NCBI GenBank assembly: GCA_919903585.1
Contig: CAKKST010000155.1
Span: 1-15,001, forward strand
DNA from: Nitrospiria bacterium
GTDB taxonomy: Bacteria; Nitrospirota; CAKKRA01; 9FT-COMBO-42-15
Direction of reading: 5' to 3'
Length of the DNA: 15,001 nt
In this document: in pieces, positions 5,963 through 12,981 of the stretch
Position numbering within the stretch: the stretch's first letter is position 1
How the letters are laid out: each line of letters begins with the position of its first letter
Notes under the pieces: generated by a model
Database searches by the model: none
The model's input: the letters and a program-made list of their open reading frames with translations, nothing else
Told to the model about the DNA's origin: nothing
Position numbers and translations under genes: made by a program

Positions 5963-8900
5963 TCACACATTACTCACATCTTGCAAGGCAATTCTTATGC
6001 TGTTAAAAAGCCCTTTCCATCTCCCCTCGCCTTTTTCCTCTCCCCTGAGGGGAGAGGGGAGGGAAAGGGAAAATGCATATTCAGAGGTAAAGCGCAGCGA
6101 CCTTCCATACTTCTTTATCAGGCTGTTAACAATGTCCCTATTTATTGCCTTTCCTTTTAAGAAGCTTATCTCAAAACCATTCCCCTTTGCCTCAATACCT
6201 GTAATATTATTGGCAATCGCAATGGCCTTTAGCTCAATTATATCCAGAAGATTGTTTACCGGCTCTGGCGCCTCGCCAAAGCGGTCAATAATCTCTGCCT
6301 TTATGTTGTTGAGCTCAGAGGCATTTCTTGCAGCGGCAAGCCTCTTATACATACTCAGCCTCTGAAGGGAATTTGAAATATACTCCTCCGGGATAAATGC
6401 TGAAACAGGGAGATTTATCACAGGTTCAATCTCCTCCTCCACCGTCTCACCCTTCATCTTTCGTATGGTCCTTTCAATCAGGCTAGTATATAATTCAAAA
6501 CCCACTGCTGCAATATCGCCCGACTGCTGCCTGCCGAGGAGATTTCCTGAGCCGCGTATCTCAAGGTCGCGCATGGCAAGCCTGAAGCCTGCGCCGAGCT
6601 CTGTAAGCTCTGTTATTGCCTGCAGCCTCTTCTTTGCTATTTCAGAGACAGCCTCGCTTCCTGCAATCAGCAAATAGGCATGTGCCTGCTCCCTTGAGCG
6701 TCCAACCCTTCCCCTTAATTGATATAATTCTGCAAGGCCAAACTTATCTGCATTGTTTATAATAATCGTATTTGCCGATGGTATATCAAGGCCGGATTCA
6801 ATAATGGTTGTGGAAAGGAGGATGTCGTATTCCCTGTCTACGAATTTGACCATGATATCCTCAAGCGCCCTTTCATTCATCTGGCCATGGGCAACTGCAA
6901 TCCTCGCCTCTGGCACAAGGTCTTTTAAGAATACTGCCATCTGGTCTATTGTCCTGACCCTGTTGTGGACAAAAAAGACCTGTCCATTGCGGTTTAGCTC
7001 TTTTAAAATGGCCTCCCTTATCAGCCTTCCATCAAACCTTGCAACAACTGATCTTATTGACAGCCTGTCAGGCGGGGGCGTATTTATTATGCTCATATCG
7101 CGGATGCCGACCATGGACATCTGGAGCGTCCTCGGGATAGGTGTTGCTGTGAGCGTAAGCACATCCACATTCTTTCTTAACTCCTTGAGCCTCTCTTTAT
7201 GCCGAACGCCGAACCTGTGCTCCTCATCAATTATTACAAGGCCAAGGTCTTTAAATACCACATCCTTCTGCAGCAGGCGGTGTGTGCCGATGATAATGTC
7301 TATCTTTCCGTCTGCAATGCCCCTGATTATCTCCTTTTGTTCAGAGGATGTCCTGAATCTGCTTAGCATTTCAACATTCACTGGAAAGGGTAAAAATCTC
7401 TCCTTAAAGGTCTGATAGTGCTGCTCTGCAAGGATGGTTGTTGGCACAAGAAGGGCAATCTGTTTGTTACAAGAGATTGCCTTGAACGCAGCCCTCATGG
7501 CAACCTCTGTCTTTCCATAGCCGACATCACCGCACACGAGCCTGTCCATGGGCCTTTCTTTTTCCATGTCCCTTTTTACATCCACAATGGCTGTAAGCTG
7601 GTCATCTGTTTCATCATATTCAAAGGCCGCCTCAAACTCCTCCATCAATTGATCATCGGCTGGATGTGCTATGCCCTTTGCGACCTCCCTGTGCGCATAA
7701 AGCTCTAACAGGTCTTTTGCAATAAGCTCTGCTGCCCTCTTTACCTTTGCCTTTGCCCTCTCCCATGCCGTCCCCTTAAGGGAATCTATCTTTGGCGCCT
7801 TTCCTTCTACGCCGATATATTTTTGCACCACATTTAGCCTATCCACAGGCACATAGAGCCTGTCGCTGCCGGCATATTTTATCTGAAGAAAGTCGCTCTC
7901 ATGCTCCCCGACCTTCAGCCGCTTTAATCCGCTGAACTGACCGATCCCGTGCTGGATATGGACAACATAATCTCCCTCATTAAGCTCTGTAAAGGATGAG
8001 AGTATCTGCCCGAGCCTCTGCGGCCTTGGCGGCCTGTGTTTTATCCTCCTTCCAAATATCTCATCCTCTGTTATTACAATCAGGCCAATATCAGTAAAAG
8101 AGAAGCCTGATGACAGTTCACCGAGCTCAATCCTGATAGTTCCTTCATCAGACACAGGGAGTTCCAGTTCATACTCACTGAATATATGCTGAATCCTCTC
8201 TGCCCTCTCTTTTGTGGGGCAAACGAGCACAATGCTATTCTCTCTCTTTAGTTCCTTTAATTTATTGGCCATGTTTTCAAAAAAATCATCGCCTCTTTCT
8301 TTTGCTGCGAGAACATCCCTGCCCCTTTGCGGAGGCCTGATGCCGATACCCTCAATGGATTTTACATGAAAGGCTATCGCTGCCCTGTCTTCTTCCTTGA
8401 TGCTTAGAGAATGCAATTGTATTATGCCGCCTGAAAATTCCCCCATTCCCCCTTTAAAATCCCCCCCATCCCCCCTTTTCCAAAGGGGGGTGTGGGGGGA
8501 TTCAGGGGGATTTATAATAGACCACGTCTCATCCCATGAGATATAGAGGCTTGACGGTTCAATAGCATATCCTTCATGCTCCTTCGCCTCTTTAAATCCC
8601 TCAGCAATCTTTTTCTCGTAGCCCTTTGCCTCATTTTTAACATCCTCCGGCTCATCAATTACCCAGACGGTATCAGAAGGGAGAAAACCGCAGATTGGAT
8701 TTAATCCGCTGTCCTGAGGCATCTCAACAGGGAGGATTACAACCTCTGTCATTTCCGTTGTTGAAAGCTGGGTCTCAATATCAAATTCCTTTATGGTCTC
8801 GCTAATATCGCCAAAGAAATCAATGCGCACAGGGTTTTCAAGATAAGGCGTATAGATATCAACAATCCCGCCCCTAATGCTGAATTTTCCTACCTCTGTC

Positions 8901-9430
8901 ACGGGGTCCTCTGGCTGATAGCCTATTGCGACCAAGCCTTTGATAAAATCCTCTCTTGTAAGCTCTATACCTTGCGGCCCCTTTTTAATGGCCTCGCCTG
9001 CCTTAATGCTTATTGCAGAGGAAACAACAAGTCCGCCAGAGATTACCTTTGTAAGCAAGGCAGGGAGGCTCAAAATAAGGCAAGCGCTCTTTTGATTATT
9101 GCCCTTATTCAACTCATAAAGTATCCTTATCTGCTCACCAATAATATCAGCGGCCGGCTCAAGTCCGTCATAGGGCATTATCTCCCTTTCAGGAAAAAGA
9201 AAGGCGCTGTTTGAATCGGCTGAAAAGAAGCTTATATCCTGCACAAGGCCTTCTGCCCTTTTCTGATCTGATGTAAGGACGCAGATGGGCCTTCCCATCT
9301 GCTCTTTCAGAAGGGATAAAAAAAGGGCCTTTGTAGAACCCAAAAGCCCTGAGACATTAATGGCCTCCTTTTTATTTAGCCTTTCTATAACAGGAAGAAG
9401 AAGGCCAATATCAATTGAAGCGCTTCTCAT
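5963..9430 (-). CDS. mfd: Transcription-repair coupling factor Mfd
   Basis: This 1155-residue protein (E. coli Mfd has 1148) displaces stalled RNA polymerase and recruits UvrA to lesions. Visible order: a UvrB-like N-terminal module (about 1-400), the RNA polymerase interaction domain (about 485-540, EGDYVVHIQHGIGQFSG), and SF2 translocase motifs including Walker A GDVGYGKT (634-641), DEEHRFG (735-741), TATPIPRT (761-768) and QLRGRVGRS (904-912). The C-terminal domain begins near 1000. Two stretches look foreign: residues 306-337 (NPPESPHTPLWKRGDGGDF-type) and 1121-1140 (SLPSPLRGEEKGEG), both translations of palindromic DNA repeats. The ATG lies 3 nt after the rfaE2 stop and lacks a Shine-Dalgarno, so translation is probably coupled. 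Three parvulin genes follow. Confidence 0.97.
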   Translation of the reverse strand: MRSASIDIGLLLPVIERLNKKEAINVSGLLGSTKALFLSLLKEQMGRPICVLTSDQKRAEGLVQDISFFSADSNSAFLFPEREIMPYDGLEPAADIIGEQIRILYELNKGNNQKSACLILSLPALLTKVISGGLVVSSAISIKAGEAIKKGPQGIELTREDFIKGLVAIGYQPEDPVTEVGKFSIRGGIVDIYTPYLENPVRIDFFGDISETIKEFDIETQLSTTEMTEVVILPVEMPQDSGLNPICGFLPSDTVWVIDEPEDVKNEAKGYEKKIAEGFKEAKEHEGYAIEPSSLYISWDETWSIINPPESPHTPLWKRGDGGDFKGGMGEFSGGIIQLHSLSIKEEDRAAIAFHVKSIEGIGIRPPQRGRDVLAAKERGDDFFENMANKLKELKRENSIVLVCPTKERAERIQHIFSEYELELPVSDEGTIRIELGELSSGFSFTDIGLIVITEDEIFGRRIKHRPPRPQRLGQILSSFTELNEGDYVVHIQHGIGQFSGLKRLKVGEHESDFLQIKYAGSDRLYVPVDRLNVVQKYIGVEGKAPKIDSLKGTAWERAKAKVKRAAELIAKDLLELYAHREVAKGIAHPADDQLMEEFEAAFEYDETDDQLTAIVDVKRDMEKERPMDRLVCGDVGYGKTEVAMRAAFKAISCNKQIALLVPTTILAEQHYQTFKERFLPFPVNVEMLSRFRTSSEQKEIIRGIADGKIDIIIGTHRLLQKDVVFKDLGLVIIDEEHRFGVRHKERLKELRKNVDVLTLTATPIPRTLQMSMVGIRDMSIINTPPPDRLSIRSVVARFDGRLIREAILKELNRNGQVFFVHNRVRTIDQMAVFLKDLVPEARIAVAHGQMNERALEDIMVKFVDREYDILLSTTIIESGLDIPSANTIIINNADKFGLAELYQLRGRVGRSREQAHAYLLIAGSEAVSEIAKKRLQAITELTELGAGFRLAMRDLEIRGSGNLLGRQQSGDIAAVGFELYTSLIERTIRKMKGETVEEEIEPVINLPVSAFIPEEYISNSLQRLSMYKRLAAARNASELNNIKAEIIDRFGEAPEPVNNLLDIIELKAIAIANNITGIEAKGNGFEISFLKGKAINRDIVNSLIKKYGRSLRFTSEYAFSLSLPSPLRGEEKGEGRWKGLFNSIRIALQDVSNV
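6011..6070. repeat. Palindromic repeat inside the mfd 3' end, translated in frame
   Basis: A perfect 9-bp stem CCTCTCCCC (6037-6045) / GGGGAGAGG (6049-6057) with a TGA loop sits within a longer C/G-biased block. It encodes Mfd residues about 1121-1140. The 21-bp core differs only in its loop from the third hairpin of the intergenic repeat at 10057-10077, so it belongs to the same family. Confidence 0.8.
8422..8515. repeat. Palindromic repeat inside mfd, translated in frame
   Basis: The core is a 9-bp perfect stem CCCCCCTTT (8470-8478) / AAAGGGGGG (8482-8490), extended after a 3-nt mismatch by seven more pairs (8460-8466 with 8494-8500). It encodes Mfd residues about 306-337, including NPPESPHTPLWKRGDGG, a glycine/proline-rich stretch unlike its surroundings. 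The 31-nt core at 8472-8502 matches 27 of 31 bases of the repeat inside ftsY (12304-12334). Confidence 0.8.
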
Positions 9431-9433
9431 TTT

Positions 9434-9913
9434 TTATTTATATCGTTCCAGAACCCTTTCAATGATACCAGTCGTGGATGCGCCCTTATGGAATGGAATG
9501 GAGAGGACTTTGCCGCCGATCTTCTCAACAATATCCTTGCCGACTATCTTTTCAACAGTCCAGTCGCCGCCTTTAATCAGGATATCAGGCTGTAGTTCTT
9601 TAATTATTTCGTATGGGGTATCCTCATCAAAGATAGTTACATAATCCACCATCTCCAGCGCTGACAATACCTCTGCCCTCTCTGATTGTGGAATAAGCGG
9701 TTTTTTATCGCCCTTTAGCCTTTTAACAGAAGAGTCGCTGTTTATAGCAACTATGAGTATGTCGCCATATCCCTTTGCTTCCCTGAGATATTTTATATGG
9801 CCAACATGGAGGATATCAAAACAGCCGTTTGTGAAGATGATCTTTTTGCCTTTTTTTCTGAAGTCTTCTAATATAGAAATCAGTTCGGTCTGGGTTTTTA
9901 TCTTGTTTGCCAT
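9434..9913 (-). CDS. rfaE2: D-glycero-beta-D-manno-heptose 1-phosphate adenylyltransferase
   Basis: The 159-residue cytidylyltransferase-fold enzyme transfers AMP from ATP to heptose 1-phosphate, giving ADP-heptose for LPS inner core. The nucleotide-binding motif NGCFDILHVGH is at residues 29-39, IKGGDWTVE lies near 113-121, and STTGIIERV closes the C-terminus (146-154). The size matches a stand-alone HldE C-terminal domain; the heptose kinase domain is not in this window. I chose the ATG at 9913, which gives the usual N-terminus. A GTG at 9943 in frame would begin inside the repeat element. No Shine-Dalgarno is evident. mfd follows after 3 nt; gmhA, encoding an earlier step of the same pathway, lies two genes upstream. 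Confidence 0.93.
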   Translation of the reverse strand: MANKIKTQTELISILEDFRKKGKKIIFTNGCFDILHVGHIKYLREAKGYGDILIVAINSDSSVKRLKGDKKPLIPQSERAEVLSALEMVDYVTIFDEDTPYEIIKELQPDILIKGGDWTVEKIVGKDIVEKIGGKVLSIPFHKGASTTGIIERVLERYK

Positions 9914-9940
9914 TATTAATGCATTTAGCCATTTAATACT

Positions 9941-10091
9941 CACCCTCCCCTTAATCCCCTCCCATCAAGGGAGGGGAAATAACAAGGAAGCTCTCCTCAC
10001 AGGAGGTAAACCTTATAGTCCCCTCTCCCCTTGCGGGAGAGGCCAACTAACAATCCCCTCTCCCCTATGGGGAGAGGGTTAGGGTGAGGGG
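9941..10091. repeat. Intergenic C-rich palindromic repeat, copy A (151 bp, three hairpins)
   Basis: Bounded by CACCCT (9941-9946) and AGGGTG (10081-10086) as short inverted ends. It contains three stems: CCCCTCCC/GGGAGGGG (9956-9976), CCTCTCCC/GGGAGAGG (10022-10042) and CCCTCTCCCC/GGGGAGAGGG (10056-10078). Except for a 35-bp extra block (10043-10077), it matches copy B at 13731-13846 with four substitutions, all transitions. It starts 8 nt after the stop codon of the DHS-like gene and ends 27 nt before the rfaE2 ATG. I see no clear target-site duplication, no protein-coding content, and no T-run for termination on the minus strand. Confidence 0.88.
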
Positions 10092-10099
10092 TATGTTTT

Positions 10100-11047
10100 C
10101 TAACTTACCTCCTCTATCACTGCTGCTGCAAGGAGCGGCAGCATAATCTCATGGTGTCCTGTGATGGCATAACCCCTGCCTCCGCCAATGGTCGGCCTTT
10201 TTACAACATTTGTATTGGGCCTGTAGTGCTGGATAAAATCCATATTCACTGTTGTAAAATCCTTCAACCGATAGCCGAGATTCCGCACTACAGATACAGC
10301 CTTTAAAAAGATTTCCGGCATCAGCACAGCAGAGCCGAGATTTATATAAACACCCTTTTCAAGCCCGGCCGCCATGGAGACAAAGGTCCTGAAATCGCGC
10401 ATTGTCCCTGCGCCAATAGCAGCGCCATCTGCCGATGGATGCATGTGTATTATATCTGTGCCTATTGCAACATGAACAGTAACAGGCACATTGCATCTCA
10501 CGGCTGCTGCGAGGATGCTGTTATTATTATATCTGAAATTTCTCTTTATTAGCAAATCGCCGACTGCCCTGCCAATGCCGAGGCCGTTATTAGCGCCTTC
10601 CTTAATTGCCTCATTCAGCATCCTGCCTGTCTCCTCTGCCATGCCAAATGTTCCGGTGACAAGCTCATGGTCAACATCCTCTGATGTGCGGCCCACATAG
10701 GCAAGCTCAAAGTCATGCACAATGCAGGCGCCGTTCATTGCAACATGGGTGATGATTCCCCTCTTCATTAAATCTATGATAATTGGGTTCAGCCCAACCT
10801 TTATTGGATGGGCGCCCATGGCAAGGGCAATGGTCTTGTTCTTCTTATTTGCAAGCACAACAGCATCCACTATCTCTTTAAAATTCCTTGCGCTTAAGAT
10901 ATCAGGAAGGGAATTGATGAAATATTTCAGACCTGCGCCTTTCTTATAAGGCCTTGCAAACTCATTCCTATTTACCTTGCTCTTTCTATCTTTTAATGAA
11001 TAGGTCTTTATCTTTTTCAGATCAATAGGAGGATATTTTGCGGTCAT
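10100..11047 (-). CDS. Deoxyhypusine synthase-like protein of unknown function
   Basis: This 315-residue protein has no signal peptide. Its architecture resembles deoxyhypusine synthase (DHS). ALAMGAHPIKVGLNPIIIDL...MNGACIVHDFELA (about 74-116) corresponds to the DHS block ending TTAGGVEEDLIK. NNSILAAAVRCNVPVTVHVAIGTD (175-198) parallels the DHS pattern DSILYWAYKNxIPVFCPALTDG. YINLGSAVLMPEIFLKA (234-250) lies where DHS carries the catalytic-lysine GGGVxKHH motif; that lysine is not seen here. Bacteria lack eIF5A, so hypusine formation is not expected. It starts at the ATGA overlap with gmhA and precedes rfaE2, suggesting a conserved partner in sugar or envelope metabolism, but the reaction is unknown. 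The DHS relationship is from remembered motif patterns, not an alignment. Confidence 0.65.
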   Translation of the reverse strand: MTAKYPPIDLKKIKTYSLKDRKSKVNRNEFARPYKKGAGLKYFINSLPDILSARNFKEIVDAVVLANKKNKTIALAMGAHPIKVGLNPIIIDLMKRGIITHVAMNGACIVHDFELAYVGRTSEDVDHELVTGTFGMAEETGRMLNEAIKEGANNGLGIGRAVGDLLIKRNFRYNNNSILAAAVRCNVPVTVHVAIGTDIIHMHPSADGAAIGAGTMRDFRTFVSMAAGLEKGVYINLGSAVLMPEIFLKAVSVVRNLGYRLKDFTTVNMDFIQHYRPNTNVVKRPTIGGGRGYAITGHHEIMLPLLAAAVIEEVS

Positions 11048-11616
11048 TTGCCAAAGATCTCCTCTTCAATCAGCTCGCACAGGACATGGCCAAATGTGAT
11101 ATGCGTCTCCTGAATGCGCGGGGTCTTATTTGTAGGCACAACAAAGGCATAATCAACAAGGCCTGCGAGCTTGCCGCCATTGCCTCCTGTCAGGCCTATG
11201 GTTTTTATATTCATCTCCTTTGCAGCCATCACACCCTTTAATACATTGCCTGAATTACCGCTCGTGCTTATGGCAATGACCACATCACCCTCTTTGCCAA
11301 GGGCCTTTATCTGTTTTTCAAAGACCTCTGAATAATCATAGTCATTGCTTATGCTTGTTAATACAGCCATGTCAGTATTCAGGGCAATGGCAGGCAGCGG
11401 CGGCCTGTCCTTTAAGAACCTGTTTATCAGCTCGCCTGCAATATGCGAGGCATCTGATGCGCTTCCGCCATTTCCAAAGAGTATCAGCTTCCCGCCCTTT
11501 TTATATGCAGAGACAATAAGATTCGCCGCCTTTCTTATGCCATCCTCATTCTCTCTCGCAAAGCGTATCTTAATCTCTGCGCTATCCTCAAAGGCCTTGA
11601 TTATTTTATTATCCAT
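11044..11616 (-). CDS. gmhA: Sedoheptulose-7-phosphate isomerase GmhA
   Basis: The 190-residue SIS-domain enzyme converts sedoheptulose 7-phosphate to D-glycero-D-manno-heptose 7-phosphate, the first committed step of ADP-heptose synthesis. The sugar-phosphate loop FGNGGSASDASHIAGEL is at 47-63, with His58 and Glu62 placed like the metal ligands of E. coli GmhA. STSGNSGNV is at 117-125. Gln169 and His177 in IQETHITFGH complete the active site. Length is typical. The ATG at 11616 has no Shine-Dalgarno but follows a near-consensus promoter so closely that the mRNA may be leaderless. The stop overlaps the next gene by ATGA. A heptose kinase/phosphatase pair must lie elsewhere. Confidence 0.95.
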   Translation of the reverse strand: MDNKIIKAFEDSAEIKIRFARENEDGIRKAANLIVSAYKKGGKLILFGNGGSASDASHIAGELINRFLKDRPPLPAIALNTDMAVLTSISNDYDYSEVFEKQIKALGKEGDVVIAISTSGNSGNVLKGVMAAKEMNIKTIGLTGGNGGKLAGLVDYAFVVPTNKTPRIQETHITFGHVLCELIEEEIFGK

Positions 11617-11625
11617 AGGGATTAG

Positions 11626-11653
11626 ATTATACAGCGATATAGATTAAAGTCAA
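11626..11653 (-). promoter_or_regulatory. Sigma70-type promoter for gmhA
   Basis: On the minus strand TTGACT (11653-11648, five of six to consensus) and a perfect TATAAT (11631-11626) are separated by 16 bp. The expected start of transcription, about seven bases past the -10 box, falls around 11619, only three bases before the gmhA ATG at 11616. The spacer between ftsY and gmhA is 61 nt. A weak 5-bp inverted repeat (AGCGT / ACGCT) overlaps its ftsY-proximal part, but it is not followed by a T-run. Confidence 0.75.
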
Positions 11654-11677
11654 GCGTATAGAGGCTTCAAAACGCTA

Positions 11678-12619
11678 TCAGGCAAACAGGGAATCAACAA
11701 AGTCATCGGCATTAAAATCTATTAAATCGCTAACATCCTCGCCGACACCTATCATTTTAATTGGCCTTTTGAATTCATCAACAATGCCTATTACAATCCC
11801 TCCCTTTGCTGTGCCGTCCAGCTTTGTTATTATAAGTCCTGTTACGCCAATGCCCTCATTAAATAGCCTCATCTGTGAGATGGCATTCTGGCCTGTTGTG
11901 GCATCAAGGATGAGGAGTGTCTCATGCGGGGCATCTGGCAGAACCTTCCCAATAACCCTCTTTACCTTTTTTAACTCTTCCATAAGATTTACCTTTGTAT
12001 GCAGTCTTCCGGCGGTATCAATGATAAGCATATCAACACCCCTCTGCTTTGCTGCTGTGCAGGCATCAAATACAACTGCAGACGGGTCTGCGCCAGCCTT
12101 CTGGCCTATCACATCAACACCCGCCCGGCTGCCCCATACCTGAAGCTGTTCAATGGCAGCAGCCCTGAATGTATCGCCTGCGCACAACAAGACATCCTTG
12201 CCTTCACCCTTGTATCTATGCGCAAGCTTGCCGATGGTTGTGGTCTTGCCCACCCCATTTACGCCAATGACCACTATTACATATGGCCTGCTTCCCTCTA
12301 TCTCCCCTTTTGTAGAGGGGGGTGCGGGGGGATTATTTGATGACTGGGGTGATTTTAAAATAGCCCTTATCTCATCCTTTAAATACCCTGTCAGGCCTGA
12401 GATATCGCTGAGCTCCTTTCTCTGAACCTTCTCCTCAATCCGTTTTATCAGGTTATCGGTGGCCTTCACACCTATATCAGCGCCAATCATTATCTCCTCA
12501 AGCCTTTCAAGCGTCTCCTTGTCTATCTCTTTTTTGCCGAGTATAAGGTCCTCTACCTTTTTTACAAATCCGCCCTTTGTCTTTGCAAGCCCCTTTTTCA
12601 GTACATTAATAATACCCAT
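11678..12619 (-). CDS. ftsY: Signal recognition particle receptor FtsY
   Basis: The 313-residue SRP-GTPase docks ribosome-SRP complexes at the inner membrane for co-translational insertion. It has an NG core without a long acidic A domain: the N domain helices occupy about 1-88, then the G domain with G1 GVNGVGKTT (119-127), DTFRAAA (149-155), DTAGR (201-205) and TKLDG (265-269). Residues 89-110 (SPQSSNNPPAPPSTKGEIEG-type) are a foreign-looking linker encoded by a palindromic repeat, placed exactly between the N and G domains. The ATG has AAGGA about 11 bases ahead, 2 nt after the Roadblock gene stop. It appears to end the upstream transcription unit, since a strong promoter follows. Confidence 0.96.
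   Translation of the reverse strand: MGIINVLKKGLAKTKGGFVKKVEDLILGKKEIDKETLERLEEIMIGADIGVKATDNLIKRIEEKVQRKELSDISGLTGYLKDEIRAILKSPQSSNNPPAPPSTKGEIEGSRPYVIVVIGVNGVGKTTTIGKLAHRYKGEGKDVLLCAGDTFRAAAIEQLQVWGSRAGVDVIGQKAGADPSAVVFDACTAAKQRGVDMLIIDTAGRLHTKVNLMEELKKVKRVIGKVLPDAPHETLLILDATTGQNAISQMRLFNEGIGVTGLIITKLDGTAKGGIVIGIVDEFKRPIKMIGVGEDVSDLIDFNADDFVDSLFA
12290..12355. repeat. Palindromic repeat inside ftsY, translated in frame
   Basis: The core CCCCTTTTGTAGAGGGG (12304-12320) can pair as a 7-bp stem with one G-T pair and a 3-nt loop, followed by GGTGCGGGGGGATT. It encodes about residues 89-110 of FtsY. The 31-nt block 12304-12334 matches the mfd-internal repeat at 8472-8502 at 27 positions. Confidence 0.75.
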
Positions 12620-12621
12620 TA

Positions 12622-12978
12622 CTACAATTCCTTTCTAATCTCTTTAATTGCATCCCTCAGCCTTATCATGCCCTTTCCAATATTTGACTGCGGCTGTAAA
12701 AATAGCAGGAGAAAATACCCCTCTCCCACAGGCGATAAAATCAGCTCCGCCTTATCAAGGGAGACCATCATCTCCTTCACCTCTCCAAACTCAAGCCTCT
12801 TTGCAACCTCCCTCATATTGTTCATGATAATGCCTTTATATGCGCCAAGCAGTTTGATGTCGTAATCAGCATTCTTTGAACAGTGCTCCACTGCCTCGCC
12901 ATCGCCGTCAACAAAGATGGCGCCTATGGCATTCTCAATATCATAAACTAACGGCTGTAATATTTTCTGAAAGGACAT
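12622..12978 (-). CDS. Roadblock/LC7 domain protein
   Basis: The 118-residue protein fits a single Roadblock/LC7 domain, the fold of MglB-like regulators of small GTPases. It opens with a helix (SFQKILQPLVYDIENAIGAIFVDGDG), in which the AIGAIFVDGDGEAV pattern at 17-30 is typical of Roadblock strand 1-turn-strand 2. A central helix KLLGAYKGIIMNNMREVAKRL follows (42-62), and then strands EMMVSLDKAELILSPVGEGYFLLLFL (69-94). There is no signal peptide or membrane segment. It lies 3 nt after the DgkA-PAP2 stop and 2 nt before ftsY, so the three are probably cotranslated. No small Ras-like GTPase is seen in the window; its partner is unknown. Confidence 0.7.
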   Translation of the reverse strand: MSFQKILQPLVYDIENAIGAIFVDGDGEAVEHCSKNADYDIKLLGAYKGIIMNNMREVAKRLEFGEVKEMMVSLDKAELILSPVGEGYFLLLFLQPQSNIGKGMIRLRDAIKEIRKEL

Positions 12979-12981
12979 AAT

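Noticed and set aside
5067..7415. Several long plus-strand open frames, for example 5067-5534, 5691-6365 and 6753-7415.
   Set aside because: They lie antisense to clear mfd and parvulin genes, are serine/phenylalanine-rich shadows, and show no recognisable domain.
9753..10082. Plus-strand open frame ending in residues like EALLTGGKPYSPLSPCGRG, matching a plus-strand frame at 13591-13842.
   Set aside because: The shared peptide is only translation of the intergenic repeat; the rest lies antisense to rfaE2 and DgkA-PAP2, so these are not paralogous proteins.
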